Assembly (NCBI GenBank): GCA_023442945.1
Contig: JAEZWW010000107.1
Span: 124,001-188,000, forward strand
DNA from: Pseudomonadota bacterium
GTDB lineage: Bacteria > Pseudomonadota > Gammaproteobacteria > Burkholderiales > Burkholderiaceae_C
Length of the DNA stretch: 64,000 bases
Reading direction: 5' to 3'
Position numbers and translations under genes: made by a program. This document shows positions 50,792-59,029 of this stretch, one piece after another. Numbering within the stretch: position 1 is the first letter of the stretch; every line of letters begins with the position of its first letter. Under the pieces are notes generated by a model. It searched no databases and had not been told where the DNA came from. It worked only from the letters and a program-made list of their open reading frames with translations.

Positions 50792-52330
50792 ATGACCGAC
50801 AAGCTGATCATTTTCGACACGACCTTGCGCGACGGCGAACAATCGCCCGGCGCCAGCATGACCAAGGACGAGAAGCTGCGCATCGCGCGCCAGCTGGAGC
50901 GCCTGAAAGTCGACGTGATCGAAGCCGGTTTCGCCGCCAGCTCCAATGGCGACTTCGACTGCGTGCAGGCCATCGCCAACGCGATCAAGGATTCGACCAT
51001 CTGTTCGCTGTCGCGTGCCAACGACCGCGACATCGCGCGCGCCGCCGAAGCGCTCAAGGGCGCGGCCAGCGGCCGCATCCACACCTTCATCGCCACCAGC
51101 CCGCTGCACATGGAGAAAAAGCTGCGCATGACGCCCGACGAGGTGTTCGAGCAGTCCAAGCTGGCCGTGCGCTTCGCCCGCAACCTGATGGACGACATCG
51201 AGTTCAGCGCCGAAGACGGCTACCGCAGCGACATCGACTTCCTGGCCCGTGTGTGTGAAGCGGTGATCAAGGAAGGTGCGCGCACCATCAACATCCCCGA
51301 CACCGTGGGCTACGCCATCCCTGAGCTGTACGGCGAATTCCTCAAGACGCTGCGCGAGAAAGTGCCCAACAGCGACCAGGCGGTCTGGTCGGTGCACTGC
51401 CACAACGATTTGGGCATGGCGGTGGCCAACAGCTTGGCGGGCGTGAAGATCGGTGGTGCGCGCCAGATCGAATGCACCATCAACGGCCTGGGCGAGCGCG
51501 CGGGCAACTGCTCGCTGGAAGAAGTGGTCATGGCCGTGAAGACGCGGCGCGACTACTTTGGCCTGGACGTCGGTGTCGACGCCTCGCAGATCGTGCAGGC
51601 CAGCCGCATGGTCAGCCAGACCACGGGCTTCGTGGTGCAGCCCAACAAGGCGGTGGTGGGCGCCAACGCCTTCGCACACGCCAGCGGCATCCACCAGGAC
51701 GGTGTGCTGAAGGCGCGCGACACCTACGAAATCATGCGCGCCGAAGACGTGGGCTGGTCGGCCAACAAGATCGTGCTGGGCAAGCTGTCGGGCCGCAACG
51801 CCTTCAAGCAGCGCCTGCAGGAGCTGGGCGTGGTGCTGGAGTCTGAAAGCGAAATCATGGCCGCCTTTGCCAAGTTCAAGGAACTGGCCGACCGCAAGAG
51901 CGAGATCTTCGACGAAGACATCCTGGCGCTGGTCAGCGACGAAAGCGTGACCGCCGAGAAGGAGCAGTACGGCTTCATCTCCCTGTCGCAGCGCAGCGAA
52001 ACGGGCGAATTGCCCCACGCCGAAATCGTCTTCACGGTCGACGGCAAGGAGGTCCACGGCACCTCGGGCGGCAACGGGCCGGTGGACGCATCGCTCAAGG
52101 CGATCGAGTCGCATGTGAAAAGTGGCGCAGAAATGGTGCTTTATTCCGTGAATGCGATCAGCGGATCGACCGAAAGCCAGGGCGAAGTCACCGTTCGGCT
52201 GCAAAATTCGGGCCGTGTCGTGAACGGGGTGGGCGCGGACCCCGATATCGTGGTCGCGTCAGCCAAGGCATATCTGAGTGCCCTCAACAAGTTACACAGC
52301 AAAGCTGATCGAGTTGCGGCACAAGGCTAG
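50792..52330 (+). CDS. leuA: 2-isopropylmalate synthase, classical bacterial form
   Basis: 512 residues with CAGGAG upstream. Typical short LeuA: IFDTTLRDGEQSPGASMTKDEKLRIARQLERLKVDVIEAGFAASSNGDF, VHCHNDLGMAVANSLAGVKIGGARQIECTINGLGERAGN, then HASGIHQDGVLKARDTYEIM and a C-terminal LeuA dimer domain with GGNGPVDASLKAIES. Same reaction as the upstream gene but only distantly related in sequence. Ends at a strong terminator. Confidence 0.95.
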   Translation: MTDKLIIFDTTLRDGEQSPGASMTKDEKLRIARQLERLKVDVIEAGFAASSNGDFDCVQAIANAIKDSTICSLSRANDRDIARAAEALKGAASGRIHTFIATSPLHMEKKLRMTPDEVFEQSKLAVRFARNLMDDIEFSAEDGYRSDIDFLARVCEAVIKEGARTINIPDTVGYAIPELYGEFLKTLREKVPNSDQAVWSVHCHNDLGMAVANSLAGVKIGGARQIECTINGLGERAGNCSLEEVVMAVKTRRDYFGLDVGVDASQIVQASRMVSQTTGFVVQPNKAVVGANAFAHASGIHQDGVLKARDTYEIMRAEDVGWSANKIVLGKLSGRNAFKQRLQELGVVLESESEIMAAFAKFKELADRKSEIFDEDILALVSDESVTAEKEQYGFISLSQRSETGELPHAEIVFTVDGKEVHGTSGGNGPVDASLKAIESHVKSGAEMVLYSVNAISGSTESQGEVTVRLQNSGRVVNGVGADPDIVVASAKAYLSALNKLHSKADRVAAQG

Positions 52331-52363
52331 GGTTAACCCGTATAACTCTAGAAACAAATGAGG

Positions 52364-52402
52364 AAAGGGGCGCAAGTCTTTGTTATTGCGTCCCTTTTTC
52401 TG
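52364..52402 (+). terminator. Rho-independent terminator after the second leuA
   Basis: GGGGCGCAA and TTGCGTCCC form a stem, followed by TTTTTCTGTTTT. It separates the leucine genes from the endopeptidase gene. Confidence 0.9.
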
Positions 52403-52449
52403 TTTTAGTACACTTGCGCCCTATTCGTGGTACGGGCTGGGGTGAAGAA

Positions 52450-53757
52450 ATGGCAATGGCTGCTTGGGGAAACCGTTGGAATCGGTTGTGGCGTGGTGGT
52501 CTGGGTGCCATTTCGATCGGTTTGGCGCTGACGGCGCTGCCGGCCCTTCACGCGAACGCCGCCCCCAAGAAACCGGCCAAGGCCGCTGAATCGAAAAAAG
52601 CCGCTGCAGCGCCCAAAGCTGCCGGCAAGACCGCCAAGGCACCCGCTGCCAAGGCCGCACCCGCCAAATCCGCCCAGACCGCCAAGGCCGATAGCCGCAA
52701 GGAACCGGCGCGCGGCAAGGGCAAGCGCGCGCTGGCCGAAAGCAAGCACGACGCCAAGGTCGCGAGCGCCAAGGACAGCAAGAAGGGCGGCAAGGCCGAC
52801 CGCGTGAAGGCTACCGTCGCGGCCAAGGGCCATGCCGGCAAGGGCCGCGCCCTGGAGCGCGCCGAACGCCTGGCCTCACGAGAAACCCGTGTCACGCTGC
52901 GCCAGGCTGCCCACACGCCGCGCGAAGCGCCGGCGCCGCGCCTGTCCATCGCGCAGGCCGCTGGCCTGCACCACGCCGGTGACGCGCTGGATCTGAAGTC
53001 CAGCGTGGCCCTGGTGCTGGACCAGGACACGCACGAAGTCCTGTTCAGCAAGAACGACCACGCCGTGCTGCCGATCGCGTCGCTGACCAAGCTGATGACC
53101 GGCCTGCTGGTGTCCGAAGCGCGTCTGCCCCTGGACGAGATGATCACGATCACCGACGAGGACGTGGACTATGAAAAAGGCAGCAGCTCGCGTTTGGCTG
53201 TCGGCACCACGCTGACGCGCGGTGAGCTGATGCACCTGGCGCTGATGTCCAGCGAAAACCGCGCCGCGCATGCGCTGGGCCGCACCTACCCGGGGGGCCT
53301 GCAGCGCTTTGTCGGGCTGATGAACAGCCGCGCCGCGTCGCTGGGCATGAAGGACACGCGCTACGTCGAGCCCACGGGCCTGTCCAGCTCCAACCGCGCC
53401 AGCGCGATCGACCTGGCCACGCTGGTGGGCTTTGCCTCGCAAGACCCGCTGCTGCGTCAGCTGACCACGTCGCAAGGTTACGAAGTGGCCGTCGGCAGCC
53501 GCGTGCTGACCTACAACAACACCAACCGTCTGGTGCACAAGCCGGATTGGCAGATCGGCCTGCAGAAGACGGGCTATATCTCCGAAGCCGGTCAGTGCCT
53601 GGTGATGCAGGCGCGCGTGGCGGGCCGCAAGGTGATCATGGTGTTCCTGGATTCGAACGGCAAATACAGCCGTCTGGCCGACGCCGAGCGCGTGCGCCGC
53701 TGGGTCGAGAACGAGCGCCCCTCGTCCACCTTCGCGGGCAACGGTTACGCGGGCTGA
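52450..53757 (+). CDS. pbpG: D-alanyl-D-alanine endopeptidase (PBP7-like)
   Basis: 435 residues from the ATG at 52450. A signal peptide (residues 12-38) is followed by about 100 residues very rich in Lys and Ala, like histone H1 tails, before the S11 peptidase domain. The penicillin-binding motifs are intact: SLTK (Ser211, Lys214), SEN (Ser268-Asn270) and KTG (Lys373). It cleaves D-Ala-mDAP cross-links in the periplasm. The Lys/Ala region is much longer than in most PBP7 proteins. Confidence 0.9.
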   Translation: MAMAAWGNRWNRLWRGGLGAISIGLALTALPALHANAAPKKPAKAAESKKAAAAPKAAGKTAKAPAAKAAPAKSAQTAKADSRKEPARGKGKRALAESKHDAKVASAKDSKKGGKADRVKATVAAKGHAGKGRALERAERLASRETRVTLRQAAHTPREAPAPRLSIAQAAGLHHAGDALDLKSSVALVLDQDTHEVLFSKNDHAVLPIASLTKLMTGLLVSEARLPLDEMITITDEDVDYEKGSSSRLAVGTTLTRGELMHLALMSSENRAAHALGRTYPGGLQRFVGLMNSRAASLGMKDTRYVEPTGLSSSNRASAIDLATLVGFASQDPLLRQLTTSQGYEVAVGSRVLTYNNTNRLVHKPDWQIGLQKTGYISEAGQCLVMQARVAGRKVIMVFLDSNGKYSRLADAERVRRWVENERPSSTFAGNGYAG

Positions 53758-53792
53758 TCGCAGCGCTGAGCCGCTCCGCCGCGACGGGTAAT

Positions 53793-53850
53793 GCGCTATG
53801 ATTTAAATAGCTGGCCGCGCAGGTGGTGGTAGGGCCAGAAGCCGATTTCC
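53793..53850 (-). repeat. Dispersed palindromic repeat, copy 18 (inverted)
   Basis: GCGCTATGATTTAAATAGC, TGGCCGCGCAGGTGGTGG and TAGGGCCAGAAGCCGATTT. It is one of the best-preserved copies and lies 36 bases after the pbpG stop. Confidence 0.9.
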
Positions 53851-53860
53851 TTCAAAAAAT

Positions 53861-53888
53861 AAAAAAGGCGCTCAACGGGCGCCTTTTT
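53861..53888. terminator. Rho-independent terminator, possibly bidirectional
   Basis: GGCGCT-CAACG-GGCGCC stem with an A run on the left (AAAAAA) and TTTTTTT on the right. It lies between convergent pbpG and the IclR gene and can serve both. Confidence 0.9.
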
Positions 53889-53935
53889 TTGCGCCTGGGT
53901 TATGGCGCGTCGTGCTTGTCGTGAGGTCCGGTCGT

Positions 53936-54721
53936 TCAGCGCGCCGAACCGGTGTGGCCCAGCGCGGCCGAGATCTCCTGCGCCGTCAGCTGCAGCTTGG
54001 GCAGCCAGCCATCGTCCAGCCGATCGGCGGGGGCCGAGATCGACAGGCCGGCCACCAGCTTGCCCTGGTCGTCGTAGATGCCGGCGGCCATGCAGCGCAC
54101 GCCCATTTCCAGCTCTTCGTTGTCGTGCGCCACGCCCGACTGGCGCGCGCGGATCAGCTCGCGCTCCAGCGTGGGCAGTTGCGTGATGCTGTTGCGCGTG
54201 TGGCCGGCCAGGCCGGTGCGCGTGGCGTAGGCGCGCACGCGCGGCAGCTCGTCGTAAGCCAGAAACAGCTTGCCGGTGGACGTCAAATGCAGCGGCGCGC
54301 GCCCACCGATAGCGCGCACCACCTGCATGCCCGAGCGTTCGCTGTAGGTGCGTTCGATGTAGACGATTTCGTCGCCCTGGCGCACGCTCAGGTTCACCGG
54401 CTGCTGGATCAGGCGGTGCAGGTCGCGCATGGGGGCCAGCGCCGCATCACGCACGTCGAGCCGGCCCTTGACCAGGTTGCCCAGCTCCAGCAGGCGCATG
54501 CCCAGGCGGTAGCTGCCGGCCTCGGGCCGGTCGACAAAGCGGCCCACCGTGAGGTCGTTCAGGATGCGGTGGGTGGTGGACGGGTGCAGGCCGGTCTGTT
54601 CGCTGATTTCCTTGAGCGAAATCGGCTCGTCGCGGGAGGCCAGCACGTCGATCAGCGCGAACATGCGCTCGATCACCTGGATGGTCGGGGTCTGATGGGC
54701 GTCGGGTTTGGGGCGTCGCAT
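53936..54721 (-). CDS. IclR family transcriptional regulator
   Basis: 261 residues. N-terminal winged helix (TIQVIERMFALIDVLASRDEPISLKEISEQTGLHPSTTHRILNDLTVGRFVDR) and a C-terminal GAF-like effector domain ending in AGLSISAPADRL. The operon to its right starts with bpt, whose stop lies 9 bases before its ATG, so it may be cotranscribed with the aminoacyl-transferase genes rather than control them. Effector unknown. Confidence 0.95.
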   Translation of the reverse strand: MRRPKPDAHQTPTIQVIERMFALIDVLASRDEPISLKEISEQTGLHPSTTHRILNDLTVGRFVDRPEAGSYRLGMRLLELGNLVKGRLDVRDAALAPMRDLHRLIQQPVNLSVRQGDEIVYIERTYSERSGMQVVRAIGGRAPLHLTSTGKLFLAYDELPRVRAYATRTGLAGHTRNSITQLPTLERELIRARQSGVAHDNEELEMGVRCMAAGIYDDQGKLVAGLSISAPADRLDDGWLPKLQLTAQEISAALGHTGSAR

Positions 54722-54730
54722 GGGCGGAAT

Positions 54731-55507
54731 TCAGGAAGGGGCGCCGGTCGACCCGGCGGGGCCGCCATCGTCCAGCAGCCATTGGCCGCCAAGGCGGCGC
54801 TCGGACGGGCGAAAGCGCGCTTTGTAGGCCATCTTGGCACTGCCTTCGATCCAGTAGCCCAGGTAGACGTAGGGCAAGCCGAGCGTGCGCGCCTGCTCGA
54901 TCTGCCACAGGATGCTGTAAGTGCCCAGGCTGGCGCGGGTGTCGCACGGGTCGTAGAAGGTGTAGACCGCCGACAGCCCGTCGTTCAGCACATCCACGAT
55001 CGACACGATGCGCAGTGCGCCCAGCACGTCGCCGGCCGCGGGGGGCTCGCGGAACTCGACCAGGCGCGAATTGACGTTGCTTTGCAGCAAGAACTGGGTG
55101 TACTGGTCGACGCTGTCCTGGTCCATGCCGCCGCCGGTGTGGCGCCCGGCCTGGTAGCGCAGGTACAGCTGGTAGTGCTCGGGCATGTAGCACAGCTTGA
55201 GCACGCGCACCTGCAGCCCGCCGTGGCGCGCCTGGGCGCGGCGCTGGCTGCGGTCAGGGGCGAAGTCGGCCACCCGCACCCGCATCGGCACGCAGGCCTG
55301 GCAGCCGTCGCAGTACGGCCGGTAGGTGAACATGCCGCTGCGGCGAAAGCCGCTTTGCACCAGCTCGGAATACGCTTCGTTGTTGACCAGGTGGCTGGGC
55401 GTCGCGACCTGCGAGCGCGCCTGCCGCCCTGGCAGGTAACTGCACGGGTAGGGCGCGGTCGCATAGAACTGCAGCGCCTGAAACGGGAGGTCCTTGAGAT
55501 GGGTCAA
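54731..55507 (-). CDS. bpt: Aspartate/glutamate leucyltransferase (Bpt; arginyltransferase family)
   Basis: 258 residues. The TTG at 55507 is chosen because it overlaps the aat stop (TTGA) and yields LTHLKDLPFQALQFYATAPYPCSYLPGRQARSQV, the usual family start. Further blocks: YRPYCDGCQACVPMRV with its Cys pair and YVYLGYWIEGSAKMAYKARFRP near the C-terminus. Bpt attaches leucine to N-terminal Asp/Glu, making the protein a substrate for ClpAP. Confidence 0.9.
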   Translation of the reverse strand: MTHLKDLPFQALQFYATAPYPCSYLPGRQARSQVATPSHLVNNEAYSELVQSGFRRSGMFTYRPYCDGCQACVPMRVRVADFAPDRSQRRAQARHGGLQVRVLKLCYMPEHYQLYLRYQAGRHTGGGMDQDSVDQYTQFLLQSNVNSRLVEFREPPAAGDVLGALRIVSIVDVLNDGLSAVYTFYDPCDTRASLGTYSILWQIEQARTLGLPYVYLGYWIEGSAKMAYKARFRPSERRLGGQWLLDDGGPAGSTGAPS

Positions 55508-56265
55508 CGCGGGGCCGGGCGTGTTGGCAGCAACGCATTCCAGTATACGGTGTCGAATTTCCACGATGGGGCCGCCCGCGGGGTCAATTCGGCCACCCGG
55601 CGGGCGAAATCCTCGCGCGGCATCTCGGCCGCACCCATGAAGCCCAGGTGCGCCGTGTTCTGCTGGCAGTCGATCTGCGGTACGCCGTGGGTGCGGCACC
55701 AGGCCACCAGCGCGGCCAGCGCCAGCTTGGAGCCATCGGGCACGCGCGTGAACATGGATTCGCCAAACACCGCCTGGCCGATGCCCACGCAGTACAGGCC
55801 CGCCACCAGCTCGCCATGGACCCAGGTTTCCACGCTGTGGGCGTAGCCGGCGCGGTGCAGTTCGCCATAGGCCTGCTGCATTTCGGGCCCGATCCAGGTG
55901 CCGTCCTGTCCTGGGCGGGGCGAGGCTGCGCAGGCGGCGATGACGGCGTCAAACGCGGTGTCAAAGCGGATCTCGCACGCCGGATCGGCGCGAAAGCGCG
56001 CGATCGCCTGGCGCAGCGAGCGGTGCAGGCGGAAGTTGCCGACCTGCAACACCATGCGCGGGTCGGGGCTCCACCATAGGATGGGGTCGTCGTCGCTGAA
56101 CCAGGGAAAGATGGTGGCGCTGTAGGCCGCGCGCAGGGTGGGTACGTCCAGTGCGCCGCCGGCGGCGACCAGCCCGGGCGCGCTGGAATCCTCGCCCCAG
56201 GCTTGCGTGACCGGCGGAAAGGCGTCGCCCGCGCGCAACACGGTCAGCGCCGGCATGAAGATCAT
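55504..56265 (-). CDS. aat: Leucyl/phenylalanyl-tRNA--protein transferase
   Basis: 253 residues from the ATG at 56265. It adds Leu or Phe from aminoacyl-tRNA to N-terminal Arg/Lys, marking proteins for ClpAP. Typical blocks: PGLVAAGGALDVPTLRAAYSATIFPWFSDDDPILWWSPDPRMVL, TWIGPEMQQAYGELHRAGYAHSVETWVHGELVAGLYCVGIGQAVFGESMF and IDCQQNTAHLGFMGAAEMPREDF. Its ATG overlaps the NUDIX stop by one base and its stop overlaps the bpt start by four. Confidence 0.95.
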   Translation of the reverse strand: MIFMPALTVLRAGDAFPPVTQAWGEDSSAPGLVAAGGALDVPTLRAAYSATIFPWFSDDDPILWWSPDPRMVLQVGNFRLHRSLRQAIARFRADPACEIRFDTAFDAVIAACAASPRPGQDGTWIGPEMQQAYGELHRAGYAHSVETWVHGELVAGLYCVGIGQAVFGESMFTRVPDGSKLALAALVAWCRTHGVPQIDCQQNTAHLGFMGAAEMPREDFARRVAELTPRAAPSWKFDTVYWNALLPTRPAPR

Positions 56266-56819
56266 CACGGCGGCCAGGGAATGTCGATGTCGTGCACGTC
56301 GTAGCGGCCGCGCCGGTGGTCGTCGAAGAAGCGCTTGAGGGTCTCGCCCACCGTCATGAAGGCGATTTCGTCCCACGGGATCTCGTCTTCGGCGAACAGG
56401 CGCGCTTCCAGCGTCTCCTGGCCGGGCTGGAACTGGTCGCTCTGCAAGGCGGCCAGGTAGAAGATGTGCACCTGGCCCACCCGCGGGATGCTGAGGGCGC
56501 TGAACAGCGGGCCCATGGTGATTTGGGCGCCGGCCTCTTCATCGGTCTCGCGCGCCGCGCCTTCGGCCATGGTTTCGTCCAACTCCATGAAACCGGCCGG
56601 CAAGGTCCAGTAGCCGCGCCGGGGCTCGATCGCACGCTTGCACAGCAGCACGCGATCGCCCAGGTAGGGCACGGTGCCGACCACCAGCAAAGGGTTGACG
56701 TAGTGGACGGTCCCGCACGACGGGCAGATAGCGCGTTCGCGCGTGTCGCCGTCGTCAGGGATACGGTAGGTGACGGCGGTACCGCAGGCGCGGCAGTGCT
56801 GGATGGATCGGCGCTGCAT
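56265..56819 (-). CDS. NUDIX hydrolase with zinc ribbon
   Basis: 184 residues from the ATG at 56819. An N-terminal zinc ribbon (CRACGTAVTY...CPSCGTVHYVNP) is followed by a Nudix box: GYWTLPAGFMELDETMAEGAARETDEEAGAQI. This is the arrangement of NudC-like/ADP-ribose or NADH-type Nudix enzymes of the same length. First gene of a four-gene overlapping run with aat, bpt and iclR. Substrate uncertain. Confidence 0.9.
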   Translation of the reverse strand: MQRRSIQHCRACGTAVTYRIPDDGDTRERAICPSCGTVHYVNPLLVVGTVPYLGDRVLLCKRAIEPRRGYWTLPAGFMELDETMAEGAARETDEEAGAQITMGPLFSALSIPRVGQVHIFYLAALQSDQFQPGQETLEARLFAEDEIPWDEIAFMTVGETLKRFFDDHRRGRYDVHDIDIPWPP

Positions 56820-56885
56820 GAACCGCACAGTGTAGTGCCGCGCCAGGGCGGGTTTCGGTCACGCGGCCGGCCTACACTGGTTCGC

Positions 56886-57341
56886 ATGCCAGTCCCTTTA
56901 GCCGACTACGTGTTCGAGCAGGCACCCGGTCACCTGATCCGCCGGGCGCACCAGATTTCCGTGGCGGCTTTTGCCGACGGGACGGCCGCGTTCGACGTCA
57001 CGCCGGTGCAGTTCGCCATCCTGATCGTGCTGGCGCGCGAGCCCGGTATTGACCAGGTCACGTTGGCGCAGCACGTGGCTTTTGACGCGGCGACCATCGG
57101 GTCGGTGGTGGGGCGGCTCATGACCAAGGGCTGGGTCCACCGCGAAGCGGCCGCGCAGGACCGTCGGCGCAAGCTGCTGCAATTGACGCCGGAGGGCGTG
57201 GCCGCTTTGCAGCGCATGACGGCGCACGTGGCGGCGGTGCAGGCGCGCATCGTCGAAGGCCTGAGCGGGGAAGAGCGCACCCAGTTTCTGGGCCTGCTGG
57301 CCAAATTGATCGCGCACCACGAGCGCGATTCGGCGCCCTGA
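56886..57341 (+). CDS. MarR family transcriptional regulator
   Basis: 151 residues from the ATG at 56886. The MarR winged helix is visible: DVTPVQFAILIVLAREPGIDQVTLAQHVAFDAATIGSVVGRLMTKGWVHREAAAQDRRRKLLQLTPEG. Divergent from the NUDIX gene (66 bases). Target genes cannot be named. Confidence 0.95.
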   Translation: MPVPLADYVFEQAPGHLIRRAHQISVAAFADGTAAFDVTPVQFAILIVLAREPGIDQVTLAQHVAFDAATIGSVVGRLMTKGWVHREAAAQDRRRKLLQLTPEGVAALQRMTAHVAAVQARIVEGLSGEERTQFLGLLAKLIAHHERDSAP

Positions 57342-57495
57342 CGCCCCCATGCGCCCGTGTCCTACAGGGCGCGGCGCGGGCCGAGCGTTAGATTCCAAGG
57401 CGCTGCGGGAGGTCTCCCGCCCCTGAACTGGCCGGCCTTGCGCATCGCGCGGGTCGGGTGGCTCTTGAAAAAACTCTGTGAAAGGAAGAATTCCC

Positions 57496-58209
57496 ATGAT
57501 GTCTACACGCGAATACGGCCGAGGCCTGTTGGTGGCTGCAACGGCGGCCGCCGTCTTCATGAGCGGTTGCGCCAACATGTCTGAAACCCAGCGCAACACC
57601 GCCATCGGTGCGGGCGTGGGTGCCGCCGCCGGTGGCTTGATCGGTGACGGCAAGGGCGCCGCCATTGGCGCGGGCGTGGGGGCGCTGGGCGGCTACGCCT
57701 GGTCGCGCTACATGGAAAACAAGAAGCAGCAGATGCAGACCGCCACCGCCGGCACCGGCGTGCAGGTGTCGCAGACGCCGGACAACCAGCTCAAGCTGAA
57801 CATCCCGAGCGACATTTCCTTCGCCACCGGCCGCGCCGACATCCAGCCGAACCTGCGCCCGATCCTGGACCAGTTCGCGCAAGGCCTGGGCCAGGAGCCC
57901 AACCTGGAAGTGACGATCATCGGCCACACCGACTCAACCGGCACCGACGCCATCAACAACCCGCTGTCGGTCGCGCGCGCCAACAGCGTGCGCGACTACC
58001 TGTCGACCCGCGGCGTGGATACGCGCCGCATCCGCACCGATGGCCGCGGCGCGCGCGAGCCGATTGACAGCAACAGCACCGACGTCGGCCGCGCCCACAA
58101 CCGCCGGGTGGAAATCTTCCTGGCCGACCGCACGCCGGTCGCCGCCGCGCCGGTACCGGCGCCCGCACCGGCGTACAACACGCCGGTTGGCGGTCAGCCG
58201 ATGCGCTGA
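57496..58209 (+). CDS. OmpA-family outer-membrane lipoprotein (YiaD/Pal-type)
   Basis: 237 residues from the ATG at 57496, with AAAGGAAG upstream. A lipoprotein signal with Cys25 (AVFMSGC) is followed by a glycine-zipper segment (NTAIGAGVGAAAGGLIGDGKGAAIGAGVGALGGYAWSRYME) that likely inserts in the membrane, then an OmpA domain (ISFATGRADI, IIGHTDSTGTDAINNPLSVARANSVRDYL, AHNRRVEIFL) that binds peptidoglycan. The Ala/Pro tail is disordered. Confidence 0.95.
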   Translation: MMSTREYGRGLLVAATAAAVFMSGCANMSETQRNTAIGAGVGAAAGGLIGDGKGAAIGAGVGALGGYAWSRYMENKKQQMQTATAGTGVQVSQTPDNQLKLNIPSDISFATGRADIQPNLRPILDQFAQGLGQEPNLEVTIIGHTDSTGTDAINNPLSVARANSVRDYLSTRGVDTRRIRTDGRGAREPIDSNSTDVGRAHNRRVEIFLADRTPVAAAPVPAPAPAYNTPVGGQPMR

Positions 58210-58262
58210 TCCCGCACTGTGCGCCGCACCGCCCCCGTCCGGGTGGCGCGGCCGCGACCGCC

Positions 58263-58297
58263 AAAGCGCCACCCTTGTCGGTGGCGCTTTTCTTTTT
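58263..58297 (+). terminator. Rho-independent terminator after the OmpA lipoprotein gene
   Basis: A perfect 11-bp stem AAAGCGCCACC-CTTGTC-GGTGGCGCTTT followed by TCTTTTT. Strong terminator, likely active on both strands. Confidence 0.95.
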
Positions 58298-58390
58298 GGG
58301 GCGGCCGCGGCGCGTTGTGCTGGCCAACTTGAGGGTATGCGGCGCGCTGGACGGCCCCCCGCTGACATGCGCGCGGGCTACACTTTTCGC

Positions 58391-59029
58391 ATGAAGCTCT
58401 ACAACTACTTCCGCTCCTCCGCCTCGTTTCGGGTGCGCATCGCACTGCAGCTCAAGGGCCTGGCGTACGAGTACCTGCCCGTGCACCTGGCCAAGGGCGA
58501 ACACAAGCAGCCCGAATTCGCCGCGCACAACGCCGAAGGCTTGATCCCGGTGCTCCAGCTGGACAACGGCCAGCGCCTGACGCAGTCGATGGCCATCATC
58601 GAATACCTGGAAGAAACCCACCCGCTGCCCGCGCTGCTGCCGGCCGATGCCGCCGGGCGTGCGCGCGTGCGTGCGCTGGCGCAGCTGATCGCGTGCGAGG
58701 TGCACCCGCTCAACAACCTGCGCGTGCTGAAATACCTGGTGCATGACCTGAAGGTCAGCGACGACGCCAAGAACGCGTGGTACCAGCACTGGGTCGCGCT
58801 GGGCCTGCAGGCGTACGAAGCGCGCCTGGCCGAAGTGCCCGGCCGTTTCAGCCACGGCGACACGCCCACGCTGGCCGACTGCTGCCTGGTGCCGCAAATC
58901 TTCAACGCGCAGCGCTTCCAATGCGATCTAGCGCCGTTCCCGCGCACGATGGCGGTGTTCGACGCCTGCATGCAGCTGGACGCCTTCCAGCAGGCGCAGC
59001 CCTCCGCCTGCCCCGACGCCGAGGCGTGA
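58391..59029 (+). CDS. maiA: Maleylacetoacetate isomerase (zeta-class glutathione transferase)
   Basis: 212 residues. Zeta-class features: YNYFRSSASFRVRIALQLKGLAYEYLPVHLAKGEHKQPEFAAHNAEGLIPVL with the SSxSxRVR signature that binds glutathione, QSMAIIEYLEETHP, and a C-terminal all-helical domain ending in LADCCLVPQIFNA. It isomerises maleylacetoacetate (tyrosine or homogentisate catabolism). GTGA overlap with the next gene couples it to pgeF. No other homogentisate genes nearby. Confidence 0.9.
   Translation: MKLYNYFRSSASFRVRIALQLKGLAYEYLPVHLAKGEHKQPEFAAHNAEGLIPVLQLDNGQRLTQSMAIIEYLEETHPLPALLPADAAGRARVRALAQLIACEVHPLNNLRVLKYLVHDLKVSDDAKNAWYQHWVALGLQAYEARLAEVPGRFSHGDTPTLADCCLVPQIFNAQRFQCDLAPFPRTMAVFDACMQLDAFQQAQPSACPDAEA

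Noticed and set aside
53911..55846. 644-codon plus-strand frame over iclR and bpt
   Set aside because: Antisense to well-supported genes and no recognisable motif.
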